The notes under the pieces were generated by a model, which saw nothing but the letters and a program-made list of their open reading frames with translations, did not search any database and was not told the DNA's origin. Made by a program: the position numbers and the translations under genes. Positions 1 to 8,502 of a stretch of DNA of 64,000 nt are shown here, piece after piece (the stretch's first letter is position 1; the number at the start of each line of letters is the position of its first letter). This DNA is from Methyloversatilis universalis EHg5 (GTDB lineage: Bacteria; Pseudomonadota; Gammaproteobacteria; Burkholderiales; Rhodocyclaceae): NCBI RefSeq assembly GCF_000378945.1, contig NZ_KB900539.1:613241-677240 (forward strand). Reading direction: 5' to 3'.

Positions 1-167
1 TGCCGGCTGCCGGCCGCATTACCGAGCCGTCGGCACGGGTGGCTGCGGCGATCGAGAAGCAGCTGGGCGAAGCGCTGACCGACGAGCAGAAGCAGGCGAT
101 CGCGCAGGCCGACGAAGAACGTCGCGCTGCGCTGGCCGCCGCGCGCGTCGCTGCGAAGAACAGATAA
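1..167 (+). CDS. C-terminal tail of an unidentified protein (5' end outside window)
   Basis: Only the last 54 codons are present: the frame opens at base 3 and stops with TAA at 165-167. The tail is rich in Ala, Glu, Gln and Arg, looks helical, and ends in AAKNR. I see no motif that identifies the family. It runs in the same direction as the SDR gene that starts 43 bases later, so the two could share a transcript. Confidence 0.5.
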   Translation, partial: PAAGRITEPSARVAAAIEKQLGEALTDEQKQAIAQADEERRAALAAARVAAKNR

Positions 168-210
168 GCACACGAAAAACACGCCGTTCGGCAGGTCGGG
201 AGAAACGCGT

Positions 211-870
211 ATGGGTTCCAAGGTGTGTGCCATCGTCGGCATGGGTTCCGAGGTCGGCGCCGCCGTCGCGCGCCGCTTTGCGGCCGAAGGCTATTGCGTG
301 GCGATGATTTCGCGCGATGCCGGCAGGCTCGAACGCTATGAGCACGAACTGGCCGCACGCGGCGTGACCGCGCAAGGCTTCGTGGTCGATGCCGGCAGCG
401 ACGAATCGCTGGTGTCGGCGATCGAGGCGATGCGTCAGGCCATGCCGCCGCCCGAAGTGCTGGTGTTCAATGCTTCGGTGCCGCGCGAAAGCGCGCCCTC
501 GCTGCTCGACCCGGAAGCGCTGGCGTCCGATCTGCGGGTCGGCGTGCTCGGCGCACTGAGTGCGGCCCGTGCCGTGCTGCCGGCGATGCGCGCCGATGGC
601 CACGGCAGCATTCTCTACACCGGCGGCGGTCTCGCCGTCGAGCCGGTTGCGGCGGCGGCCTCGCTGTCGGTGCAGAAGGCGGCGCTGCGCAATCTGGTGT
701 TCAGCCTGCACCAGGAGCTGTCGCCGGCCGGCGTGCATGCGGCCATCGTCACCATTGCCGGCGTGCTGCGAGAAGGCAGCCTGCTTGATGCCGCCCGTGT
801 GGCCGACGCTTTCTGGACGCTGCATTCGCAGCCGCCGGGTCAGTTCGCCCGCGAAATAGTATTGTCCTGA
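211..870 (+). CDS. SDR-fold protein lacking the canonical Tyr/Ser catalytic residues
   Basis: A 219-residue protein with an N-terminal Rossmann nucleotide-binding motif (VGMGSEVG, residues 9-16) and the usual short-chain dehydrogenase layout. The catalytic lysine is present (K156 in SVQKAALR), but the residue four before it, normally the catalytic tyrosine, is Leu152. The usual serine region reads YTGGG. A classical oxidoreductase mechanism is therefore doubtful, although NAD(P) binding looks intact. The start is ATG 211 after a GGGAGA ribosome site. It could be an atypical reductase or a non-catalytic SDR; the substrate cannot be inferred. Confidence 0.8.
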   Translation: MGSKVCAIVGMGSEVGAAVARRFAAEGYCVAMISRDAGRLERYEHELAARGVTAQGFVVDAGSDESLVSAIEAMRQAMPPPEVLVFNASVPRESAPSLLDPEALASDLRVGVLGALSAARAVLPAMRADGHGSILYTGGGLAVEPVAAAASLSVQKAALRNLVFSLHQELSPAGVHAAIVTIAGVLREGSLLDAARVADAFWTLHSQPPGQFAREIVLS

Positions 871-966
871 GCCTATCCTGCCGGACGCGCCGCCCCGGGG
901 GCGCGCGTTCGAGCCTGCAACCCCGAGCCTTCAACCCCGAGCCTTCTTCGCAACCCAAGCCATTCC

Positions 967-1608
967 ATGACCGAACGCGCGCTGCACAGCGTACTGATCG
1001 CCAATCCCAAGGGCGGTGCCGGCAAGAGCACCCTCGCCACCAATGTCGCCGGCCACTGGGCCACCCAGGGCGCGCGCGTCATGCTGGGGGACATCGACCG
1101 CCAGCAGTCGGCCCGCCACTGGCTGGCGATGCGTTCGCCGCTGCTGTCGCCGATTTCCACCTGGGACATCGAACCTGAACAGCCGGCGCGTCCGCCGCGC
1201 GGCACCACCCACGTCGTGCTCGACACGCCGGCCGGCCTGCGCGGCAAGCGGCTGGAAGCCATGCTGAAGATGGTGGACCGGGTGCTCATTCCGGTGCAGC
1301 CCTCGATCTTCGACATCCTCGCCACCGGCGATTTCCTGACCGAACTGGCTGAACACAAGCGGGTGGCCGCGAAGAAGGTGAAGATAGGCATCGTCGGCAT
1401 GCGGGTGGATACGCGCACCCGTGCGGCACAGGAACTGGAGCGCTTCTGCGCCGGGCTGGACCTGCCGGTGCTCACCTATCTGCGCAATTCGCAGCTCTAT
1501 GTGCAGGCAGCGGCGCACGGCATGACGATATTCGACTTGTCGCGGGCGCGCACCCTGCCGGACCGCGAACAGTGGCAACCCCTCATCGACTGGCTGGATT
1601 CCCCATGA
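967..1608 (+). CDS. ParA/MinD-family ATPase
   Basis: A 213-residue ParA-like P-loop ATPase. The deviant Walker A box KGGAGKST (residues 15-22) has the extra 'signature' lysine of the family, and a short LDTPAGL segment corresponds to Walker B. There is no N-terminal helix-turn-helix, so it belongs to the small ParA/Soj type that positions cargo rather than the DNA-binding plasmid type. No parB or parS-like partner is adjacent. Its stop overlaps the start of the FMN reductase (ATGA at 1605-1608), implying translational coupling with a redox enzyme rather than with a segregation gene. Confidence 0.88.
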   Translation: MTERALHSVLIANPKGGAGKSTLATNVAGHWATQGARVMLGDIDRQQSARHWLAMRSPLLSPISTWDIEPEQPARPPRGTTHVVLDTPAGLRGKRLEAMLKMVDRVLIPVQPSIFDILATGDFLTELAEHKRVAAKKVKIGIVGMRVDTRTRAAQELERFCAGLDLPVLTYLRNSQLYVQAAAHGMTIFDLSRARTLPDREQWQPLIDWLDSP

Positions 1609-2240
1609 CTACACGCAACGGCAAGACCCTGGCGGTCGTCCGCGACAGCTCCGAACTCGACGGCGCCAAGGCGCGCATCCTGGTATTCGCCGGCAGCACC
1701 CGCGAGGCCTCGTTCAACCGCCGGCTGGCCATGGCCGCCGCGCGTTCGATCGGGGAAGCGGGCGGCGAAGCCACGCTGATGGAACTGCGTGACCACCCGC
1801 TGCCGCTGTACGAAGGCGATCTGGAAGCGTCGGCCGGCCTGCCGCTGGGCGTGCGTCCGCTGAAGGAGCTGTTCAAGGCGCACGACGGCCTGTTCATCGC
1901 CTCGCCCGAGTACAACGGCTCGGTCAGTGCGGTGCTCAAGAACGCGCTGGACTGGGTGTCGCGCCCGGCCGGCGATGAAGCCGGCACCGTGCCCTACGCC
2001 AACAAGGTGGTCGCACTGGGCGCTGCCTCGCCCGGCGCGCTTGGCGGCCTGCGCGGGCTGGTGCATCTGCGTGCGGTGCTGCAGTCGGTGGGTGCGCTGG
2101 TGCTGTCCGAACAGATCGCGGTCGGCGGCGCCGGCAGCGCCTTCACCCCGGACAACCGCCTCGCCGACGAGCGGCTGCAGCAGATGCTGGACCGCACCGT
2201 GGCCCGGCTGGTCGACGTCGCGTCACGCTTGCGCGGTTGA
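1605..2240 (+). CDS. NADPH-dependent FMN reductase family flavoprotein
   Basis: A 211-residue flavodoxin-fold protein. The phosphate-binding loop is GSTREASFN near residue 28, and the family segment SPEYNGSVSAVLKNALDW sits near residue 105. Such proteins bind FMN and reduce it, quinones or azo compounds with NAD(P)H in the cytoplasm. I chose ATG 1605 because it overlaps the upstream ParA stop as ATGA and gives the expected length; an ATG at 1572 would overlap ParA by 37 bases. The physiological electron acceptor is unknown. Confidence 0.88.
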   Translation: MTTRNGKTLAVVRDSSELDGAKARILVFAGSTREASFNRRLAMAAARSIGEAGGEATLMELRDHPLPLYEGDLEASAGLPLGVRPLKELFKAHDGLFIASPEYNGSVSAVLKNALDWVSRPAGDEAGTVPYANKVVALGAASPGALGGLRGLVHLRAVLQSVGALVLSEQIAVGGAGSAFTPDNRLADERLQQMLDRTVARLVDVASRLRG

Positions 2241-2285
2241 GTACGCAGCACCCGTTTTCCATATAAAAAGAGAGACTGAAGAGAC

Positions 2286-3059
2286 ATGAAGTACCTGCGC
2301 CTGCGCCACAACGGCGCCGAACGCCTGGGTCGCCTGAACGGCGGCACGGTCGAACTGCTGGACGGCGACCTGTTCGCCGCCCCGACGCCGACTGGCGAAA
2401 CCGTACCGGTCGAGGGCATCGAGTGGCTGATGCCCTGCGTGCCGCCCAAGATGGTCATCATCGTGCACAACATCCGCGCTGCGGTGGAGAAGGCCGGTCA
2501 CCCGATTCCGGAAGACCCGCTCTACCTCGTGCGCTCGCCGCAGGCGCTGAACTGGCACCAACAACCGATTCCGAAGCCCGCCGGTTTCGACGGCCGCGTG
2601 TTCTACGAAGGCGAACTGGGCGTGGTGGTGGGCAAGGTCGCCCGCAATCTGGACGAAGCGCAGGCGGCCGACGCCATCTTCGGCTACACCTGCATCAACG
2701 ACGTGAGCGCGCTCGAACTGGTGGACAGGAACCCGTCCTTCGGCCAATGGACCCGCGCCAAGAGCTTCGACGGCTTCGGCTGCTTCGGTCCGGTCATCTC
2801 GACCGACCCGCTGCCGGCCGATGCCGAAATCGTCACCACGGTCGGCGGCCGCGAGCGCCAGCGCTACCCGGTGACCGACATGATCTTCAATCCGGCGCAA
2901 CTGGTGTCGCGCATTTCGCGCGACATGACGCTGATGCCGGGCGACGTGATCTGCTGCGGTACGTCGGTGGGTGTGCTGCCGATGAAACCGGGCACCACGG
3001 TCGAGGTGACCGTGAGCGGTGTCGGCACGCTGAGCAACGTCTACGCGCCGACCGAGTGA
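2286..3059 (+). CDS. Fumarylacetoacetate hydrolase (FAH) family protein
   Basis: A 257-residue FAH-fold enzyme. The metal-binding core is visible as FYEGELGVVVGK (the E-x-E pair near residue 105), followed by GYTCINDVSALELV and RAKSFDGFGCFGP, with CGTSVGVLPMKPG near the C-terminus. Family members cleave or isomerise 2-oxo-dioates and acylpyruvates in aromatic or sugar-acid breakdown using Mg or Mn. No other degradation-pathway gene is adjacent, so the substrate is open. ATG 2286 follows a GAGACTGAAGAG purine stretch. Confidence 0.88.
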   Translation: MKYLRLRHNGAERLGRLNGGTVELLDGDLFAAPTPTGETVPVEGIEWLMPCVPPKMVIIVHNIRAAVEKAGHPIPEDPLYLVRSPQALNWHQQPIPKPAGFDGRVFYEGELGVVVGKVARNLDEAQAADAIFGYTCINDVSALELVDRNPSFGQWTRAKSFDGFGCFGPVISTDPLPADAEIVTTVGGRERQRYPVTDMIFNPAQLVSRISRDMTLMPGDVICCGTSVGVLPMKPGTTVEVTVSGVGTLSNVYAPTE

Positions 3060-3145
3060 CCGATACGCCGGAACGGCCTGTTCGTTCCGGCCCTGGTACG
3101 ACCTGAATCAAGGCGGCCGGACGCACCCCCCGCCATTCTGAAAAG

Positions 3146-4867
3146 ATGGACGCGCACGCCGGCCTGCCTCACCTGCAGCCCATCCTCCTCTTCCTCGCCA
3201 TCGCCGGCCTGGTGATGCCGCTGCTCGCCCGCGCGCGGGTGAGCCAGGTGGTGGCCTTCCTGGTCGCCGGCGCGCTGGTCGGGCCGCATGCGCTGGGCCG
3301 GCTGGCGGCCGAACACCGCTGGCTGGGCTGGTTCACCATCGCCGACGGCGAAGGCGTGCGGGTGCTGGCCGAACTGGGCGTCATGTTCATGCTGTTCGTG
3401 ATCGGCCTCGAACTGCCGGCGCGCCAGCTGTGGTCGCTGCGGCGCTGGGTGCTCGGCATCGGCAGCGCGCAGTGGCTGGTCTGCGGCGCGCTGATCGGTG
3501 GCGTCGCGCTGGCCTTCGGCCACGGCGAGGAAGCGGCGGTCGTGCTCGGCCTGGGGCTGGCCATGTCGTCCACCGCAGTGGTCATGCAGTTGCTGGCCGA
3601 GCGCGGTGAAACCCGGTCCACCGTCGGTCGCATGAGTTTCGCGGTGCTGCTGCTGCAGGACATCGCGGTGGTGCCCATGCTCATCCTGCTCGGCCTGATG
3701 GCCGGCAATGAGGGCGGTGGTCACTTCCTGACCCTGATGCTGACCGCGCTGCTGAAGGCCACCGCGGCGGTGGCGCTCATCCTGCTGACCGGTCGGCTGG
3801 TGCTCACCCCGCTGTTCCGCCGGGTATCGGTCACCACCCAGGCCGACAGTTTCATGGCGCTTACGCTGCTGGCCACGCTGGGCGTGGCGGCGCTGACCGG
3901 TGCGGCCGGCCTGTCGATGTCGCTCGGTGCCTTTCTCGCCGGCCTGATGCTGGCGGAAACCGAATACCGCCACGCCGCGCTGCTGGCGATCGAGCCCTTC
4001 AAGGGCCTGCTGATGGGCCTGTTCTTCGTGTCGGTCGGCATGAGCCTGAACCTGCCTGAGGCGGCCGGCAACGCTGGCTGGCTGGTGGCATCGGTATTCG
4101 GTCTGTACGCGATCAAGAGCGCCACCATGTATCTGCTGTTCCGCCGCGCCGGGCTGGCACGCGGTGAGGCGACCGAGGCCGCGCTGCTGCTCGGCCAGGC
4201 CGGCGAATTCAGTTTCATCGTGCTCGGGCTGGCCACTGCTACCGGTGTGCTGGCCAGTCCGGTCGGCAACTTCATGCTGCTGGTGGTCACGCTCAGCATG
4301 TTCCTGACGCCGCTGGCGGCACGCCTCGGCCACGCGCTGCACCGCCGGCTGGACGCGCGTGGCGATCAGGCGATTCCGCCGCCGCCCGGGCCGGACGCCG
4401 ACGACGGCGTGGTCATCATCGCCGGCTTCGGCCGCGTCGGACAGATGGTGGCGCGGTTGCTGGACCGTGCCGGCGTGCGCTGGGTGGCGATAGAGCGCCA
4501 TGTTGCCGCCGCCACCCGTCACCACGAACAGGGGCTGCCGGTCATCGTCGGCGATGCCGGCCGGCCGGCGTTGCTGCATCACCTGGGGGCGGGGCGCGCA
4601 CGTGCCATCGTGGTCACGATGGACGACAGTGCGGCGGCGCGCCATGTGGTGCTCAGCCTGCGCGCCGAATTCCCGTCGCTGCCGCTGATCGCGCGGGCGC
4701 GCGACGCCGAGCACGGCCGTCAGCTGGTCGAGGCGGGCGCGAGCGAAGTGATTCCCGAGGCGCTGGAGGCGGCGCTGCAGATGGGGGTGCATGTGCTCAC
4801 CCGGGTCGGCGTGGATGCCGAAACCGGTGAGCGGCTGATCGAGGCGGAGCGCGCCGCCGGCATCTGA
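3146..4867 (+). CDS. CPA2-family cation:proton antiporter with RCK/TrkA-N domain (KefB/KefC-like)
   Basis: A 573-residue inner-membrane antiporter. About 12 hydrophobic segments fill residues 10-395, with the family signatures ELGVMFMLFVIGLEL and LLLQDIAVVP, the latter holding the QD pair of the ion path near residue 170. A cytoplasmic RCK (TrkA-N) domain begins near residue 422 with IIAGFGRVGQ, a dinucleotide-binding loop. Homologues export K+ or Na+ in exchange for H+ and are gated by nucleotide or glutathione adducts. No kefF/kefG ancillary gene is adjacent, so glutathione gating is not supported by context. Confidence 0.92.
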   Translation: MDAHAGLPHLQPILLFLAIAGLVMPLLARARVSQVVAFLVAGALVGPHALGRLAAEHRWLGWFTIADGEGVRVLAELGVMFMLFVIGLELPARQLWSLRRWVLGIGSAQWLVCGALIGGVALAFGHGEEAAVVLGLGLAMSSTAVVMQLLAERGETRSTVGRMSFAVLLLQDIAVVPMLILLGLMAGNEGGGHFLTLMLTALLKATAAVALILLTGRLVLTPLFRRVSVTTQADSFMALTLLATLGVAALTGAAGLSMSLGAFLAGLMLAETEYRHAALLAIEPFKGLLMGLFFVSVGMSLNLPEAAGNAGWLVASVFGLYAIKSATMYLLFRRAGLARGEATEAALLLGQAGEFSFIVLGLATATGVLASPVGNFMLLVVTLSMFLTPLAARLGHALHRRLDARGDQAIPPPPGPDADDGVVIIAGFGRVGQMVARLLDRAGVRWVAIERHVAAATRHHEQGLPVIVGDAGRPALLHHLGAGRARAIVVTMDDSAAARHVVLSLRAEFPSLPLIARARDAEHGRQLVEAGASEVIPEALEAALQMGVHVLTRVGVDAETGERLIEAERAAGI

Positions 4868-4904
4868 TGCCGGACGGCGCCACCGTCTGACGCGCGGGCA
4901 GGCC

Positions 4905-5248
4905 TCAGGGCTTCACGCCCGGCGGCAGTGCCGGCTTGCTCTCGACGCGGGTCGGGATGTGCTGGTCGTGGCCTTCGATGGCCGGATGTTCCTGACCGGC
5001 ATGTACATGATGGGTCGCGGTGCTGGCGCCCGGCGGCAGCGCCGGCTTGCTCTCGACACGGGTCGGGATGTGCTGGTCATGGCCCTCGACCGCCGGGTGC
5101 TCCTGACCAGCATGCACATGGTGGGTCGCGGTGCTTACGCCCGGCGGCAGCGCCGGGGTGTTTTCGACCGCGGTCGGCATGTGCTGGTCATGGCCTTCGA
5201 TCGCCGGGTGTTCCTGACCGGCGTGCACCTTCTTGGTTTTCGTGCTCA
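4905..5248 (-). repeat. 111-bp in-frame tandem repeat within the His-rich protein
   Basis: Three copies of a 111-bp unit plus a partial fourth, each encoding 37 residues. The copies differ by a few bases (for example ATHHVHAG versus KTKKVHAG). The two units nearest the stop codon are the most alike, as expected of recent expansion by slippage or unequal crossover. Confidence 0.8.
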
Positions 5249-5408
5249 CGCCGGGCGGCAGCGCCGGCTTGGTGGCGATGTTCGCGGCCTTCTTGCCCTT
5301 TACCGCCTCGGCCGGGTGGTCGGCGCCGGCGTGCTTGCCCGACGCGTCCGCCCAGACCGGGGCGCTGATACAGAGGGAGAGCGCGATGACGGCCCATGGC
5401 TTGTTCAT
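4905..5408 (-). CDS. Secreted or periplasmic histidine-rich tandem-repeat protein
   Basis: A 167-residue protein with a signal peptide (MNKPWAV...PVWADA, cleaved near residue 21). Most of the mature part is three near-identical 37-residue repeats (PALPPG...HVHAGQEHPA.EGHDQH.PT.VE) plus a partial fourth copy, PALPPGVKP, at the C-terminus; a decayed copy (KHAGADHPAEAV) precedes them. Each repeat carries five or six His and several acidic residues, a composition that would suit Zn, Cu, Ni or Co binding (inference). ATG 5408 is chosen for the GGAAGG ribosome site and the signal peptide; an in-frame upstream ATG would add 26 non-signal residues. The family is not recognised. Confidence 0.8.
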   Translation of the reverse strand: MNKPWAVIALSLCISAPVWADASGKHAGADHPAEAVKGKKAANIATKPALPPGVSTKTKKVHAGQEHPAIEGHDQHMPTAVENTPALPPGVSTATHHVHAGQEHPAVEGHDQHIPTRVESKPALPPGASTATHHVHAGQEHPAIEGHDQHIPTRVESKPALPPGVKP

Positions 5409-5542
5409 GATGTCTTCCTTCCGATTGGTGGGGTAGTTAAGTCCAGTCTGCGCTGGATCGTGCGCTGCAGCATTGACGTGTCTCAAGCGGAGGCCGCGCG
5501 CGATATCCGCGCTCGTACTCCAACGCTATGCTGTGACGCACG

Positions 5543-6349
5543 ATGACCTTATCACTTCCGCCACTGCTTTTCCTTCATGCCAACGGCTACCCGGCCGGCG
5601 TGTATCGGCGCTTCCTGGAGCCGCTGGCCGCCACCCGTTCGGTGCATGCGATCGAGGCGCTGGGCATTGACGTGCAGCATGGCCCCGGCCGCGGCTGGCG
5701 GCGTCTGCACGCGCAGGTGTGCGGCGTCATCGAACGGCTGCCGGAAGGCCCGCTGGATCTGGTCGGCCACTCGATGGGCGGCTGGTTGGCGGCGATGGCT
5801 GCTGCCCGCCAGCACGGCCGGCCGGTGCGGGTGGTGCTGATCGATTCGCCCATGGTGCTGGGCTGGCGCGCCGCGCTGGTGTCGGCGGCCAAGGCCTCCG
5901 GCCTGACCTGGCGGGTCGGCCCGGCGCCGGTGGCGGCGCGCAGGCGCCAGCACTGGGCATCGCGCGAAGAAGCGCGCGCTCACCTCGGCGCGAAGGAGTT
6001 CGTGCGGCGCTGGGCGCCCGGCGTGTTTGACGACTTTCTGCAGGCCGGCCTGCGCACGCTGCCTGACGGCAGCGTCACGCTGGCCATTGCGCGCGAAATC
6101 GAGCGCGACGTGTATGCCACCATCGCCCACCGCGAAGCCTTGCGAGCGGTGCGTCGGCTGCGTGCACGCGGCGTGCCTGTGGGCTTCATCGCCGGTCGCG
6201 ATTCGGATGAACTGCGGCTGGCCGGCCGTGAGCAGAATCGCCGTTTCTGGGGCCGCGACTGGGTGGAACTGCCGACCGGCCATCTGGTGCCGATGGAGGC
6301 GCCGGGGGCCTGCGCGCAGGCGGTGGCGGCGCTACTCGGCGCCGCCTGA
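5543..6349 (+). CDS. Alpha/beta hydrolase
   Basis: A 268-residue alpha/beta-hydrolase-fold protein. It has an oxyanion segment LLFLHANGYPAGVY near the N-terminus, the nucleophile elbow GHSMGG (Ser near residue 76), a probable acid in AGRDSDE and the catalytic His in PTGHLVPMEAP. This is a complete Ser-His-Asp triad for an esterase, lipase or C-C hydrolase; the substrate is unknown. The start ATG 5543 lacks a strong ribosome site. Its 3' end overlaps the convergent TRAP permease gene by 18 bp. Confidence 0.85.
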   Translation: MTLSLPPLLFLHANGYPAGVYRRFLEPLAATRSVHAIEALGIDVQHGPGRGWRRLHAQVCGVIERLPEGPLDLVGHSMGGWLAAMAAARQHGRPVRVVLIDSPMVLGWRAALVSAAKASGLTWRVGPAPVAARRRQHWASREEARAHLGAKEFVRRWAPGVFDDFLQAGLRTLPDGSVTLAIAREIERDVYATIAHREALRAVRRLRARGVPVGFIAGRDSDELRLAGREQNRRFWGRDWVELPTGHLVPMEAPGACAQAVAALLGAA

Positions 6350-7990
6350 CAGCGCTTCGGCGCGCTCGATGGCCGCTTCCAGCCCGGCGTCCGGGTGGCC
6401 GGCCGGCAGCAGCGGCTGACCGGCGCCGCGGCCATAGTCGGCGTCCATCACGCTGCCCTGACCGGCCGCCCGCTGCGGGCCGCCGAGATTGGCGGTCACC
6501 AGCTGCGGGAAGGCCAGCACCAGCGCCACCATCACGATCTGTATGCCGACGAAAGGCACCGCGCCCCAGTAGATGTCACGCGTGGGCAGCGTCTTCGGCG
6601 CCACCGAGCGCAGGTAGAACAGCGCGAAGCCGAAGGGCGGGTGCATGAAGGAGGTCTGCATGTTCACCGCCAGCAGCACGCCGAACCACACCAGATCGAT
6701 GCCCAGCTTGTCGGCCACCGGCGCCAGCAGCGGCACCAGGATGAAAGCCAGCTCGAAGAAGTCGAGGAAGAAGGCGAGCACGAACACCAGCAGCATGACC
6801 GCGATCAGGAAGCCGGTCTGGCCGCCGGGCAGCGACAGCAGCAGGTGCTCGACCCACAGGTGGCCGTCGATGCCGTAGAAGGTGAGCGAAAACAGCCGCG
6901 CGCCGATCAGGATGAACAGCACGAAGCAGGTGAGCCGCACCGTGCGGTCCAGCGCCTGGTTCAGCAGTTCGCCGCTCAGGCGGCGCCGCGCCAGCGCCAT
7001 CAGCAGCGCGCCGGCCGCACCCATCGCGCCGCCTTCGGTGGGTGTGGCCAAACCGAGGTAGATGGTGCCCAGCACCAGGAAGATGAGCGCCAGCGGCGGC
7101 ATCAGCACGAAGGCCACGCGGCGCGCCAGATCCGGCAGCAGGTTCAGGCGCAGCAGGCGGTCGGCCAGCGCGGCCAGCCAGGCCACCGCTCCGCCGGCGG
7201 TGACCGACAGCAGCGCGCGCGCGTCAGTGGTGTGCGCCTGCAGCGCCGGCAGCTGGCTGGCCGCGACACCGGCCGCCACCGCCAGCGCGAACAGCGCCCA
7301 TACGCCACGCCGTTCCGCGGCGTCATGGTCGTCCGCTTCCGGCAGCGCCGGTGCGCTGTGCGGTTTCAGCCAGGCCATGGCCAGCACGTACACGAGATAG
7401 AGGCCGGTCAGCACCAGACCGGGCAGCAATGCGCCGCGGTACATGTCGCCCACCGGGCGGTTGAGCTGGTCGCCGAGCACGATGAGCACCAGCGAAGGCG
7501 GAATGATCTGCGCCAGCGTGCCCGAGGCGGCGATCACGCCGCTGGCCAGCCGCGCGTCGTAGCCGGCGCGCAGCATGATGGGCAGCGAGATCAGGCCCAT
7601 TGAAATGACCGAAGCCGCGACCACGCCGGTGGTGGCGGCCAGCATGGCGCCGACCAGTACCACCGCCACCGCCAGCCCGCCGCGCAGCGTGCCGAACAGC
7701 CGGCCCACCGTATCGAGCAGGTCTTCCGCCATGCCCGACCGTTCGAGCAGCAGGCCCATGAAAGTGAAGAAGGGAATGGCCAGCAGCGTGTCGTTGCTCA
7801 TGACGCCGAACACCCGGTCCGGCATGGCCTGCACCAGCGAGGCCGACAGCAGCCCCAGCTCGATGCCGATCAGCCCGAACACGATGCCGCAGGTGGCCAG
7901 CGCGAACGCCACCGGCGCCCCTGACAGCAGGAACAGCACCATGGCGAAAAACATCACCGGGGCCAGATTGGCGGCCAGCCAGGCGGTCAT
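6332..7990 (-). CDS. TRAP transporter large permease (DctM-like)
   Basis: A 552-residue inner-membrane protein with some 12-14 hydrophobic stretches. It has DctM-family segments such as SNDTLLAIPFFTFMGLLLERSG and ASGTLAQIIPPSLVLIVLGD in the first half and GLATPTEGGAMGAAGAL in the second. It forms the ion-motive-force-driven translocation channel for organic acids. It is longer than a minimal DctM (about 430 residues) because of a central loop and a 40-residue C-terminal tail. ATG 7990 overlaps the dctQ stop (ATGA). No periplasmic DctP receptor gene is next to the pair. Confidence 0.92.
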   Translation of the reverse strand: MTAWLAANLAPVMFFAMVLFLLSGAPVAFALATCGIVFGLIGIELGLLSASLVQAMPDRVFGVMSNDTLLAIPFFTFMGLLLERSGMAEDLLDTVGRLFGTLRGGLAVAVVLVGAMLAATTGVVAASVISMGLISLPIMLRAGYDARLASGVIAASGTLAQIIPPSLVLIVLGDQLNRPVGDMYRGALLPGLVLTGLYLVYVLAMAWLKPHSAPALPEADDHDAAERRGVWALFALAVAAGVAASQLPALQAHTTDARALLSVTAGGAVAWLAALADRLLRLNLLPDLARRVAFVLMPPLALIFLVLGTIYLGLATPTEGGAMGAAGALLMALARRRLSGELLNQALDRTVRLTCFVLFILIGARLFSLTFYGIDGHLWVEHLLLSLPGGQTGFLIAVMLLVFVLAFFLDFFELAFILVPLLAPVADKLGIDLVWFGVLLAVNMQTSFMHPPFGFALFYLRSVAPKTLPTRDIYWGAVPFVGIQIVMVALVLAFPQLVTANLGGPQRAAGQGSVMDADYGRGAGQPLLPAGHPDAGLEAAIERAEALSGGAE

Positions 7991-8502
7991 CGGACCGTCT
8001 CCACGCCGTCGGCGAGCGTGGCGAGCCGGCGCACGATGAGCGCCAGGGCCTGCAGCGTGAGCAGCGCGAAGCCGGCCGGCACCAGGATGCGGGCCGGCCA
8101 CAGCGGCAGGCCGCCGGCGCTGGCCGACACTTCGTGGCTGAGCCAGGCGCCGACGAACCAGGGCCAGGACAGCCACAGCATGAGCAGCGACACCGGCAGT
8201 ACGGTCAGCGCCAGCGCGGCGATGTCGGCCTTCAGCCGGCCGCGCGGCGACAGGCGCGACGTCAGCAGGTCGATGCGTACGTGCTCGTCCAGTTTCAGCA
8301 CCCGGCCGGCGCCGAGCAGGAAGGCGGCCGATACCAGATACCACTGCGCTTCCAGCAGCGCGTTCGATCCGGCGTCGAACTTGCGGGCCAGCGCATTGCC
8401 CACCGCCAGCAGCACCGCGCCCAGGATGGTCCACGGCAGAACCCTGCCGCAGGCCTCGTTCAGGCGGTCGATCAGGTCGGCAAGCGAGAGCAGTGCGCGC
8501 AT
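7987..8502 (-). CDS. TRAP transporter small permease (DctQ-like)
   Basis: A 171-residue membrane protein with four predicted helices, and the family motif GAGRVLKLDEHVRIDLL after the second helix. It pairs with the large permease encoded immediately downstream, with a 4-bp ATGA overlap. The substrate is unknown because the solute-binding protein is not encoded here. ATG 8502 is the first start in the frame that gives a hydrophobic N-terminal helix. Confidence 0.9.
   Translation of the reverse strand: MRALLSLADLIDRLNEACGRVLPWTILGAVLLAVGNALARKFDAGSNALLEAQWYLVSAAFLLGAGRVLKLDEHVRIDLLTSRLSPRGRLKADIAALALTVLPVSLLMLWLSWPWFVGAWLSHEVSASAGGLPLWPARILVPAGFALLTLQALALIVRRLATLADGVETVR

Noticed and set aside
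3067-3091. Intrinsic terminator after the FAH gene
   Set aside because: A good 9-bp stem (gccggaacg / cgttccggc) is present but there is no T-tract, and the next gene is on the same strand, so termination is not supported.
3041-4792. 583-codon open frame antisense to the antiporter gene
   Set aside because: The protein is low-complexity (His, Gln, Arg), while the opposite strand gives a textbook CPA2 antiporter.
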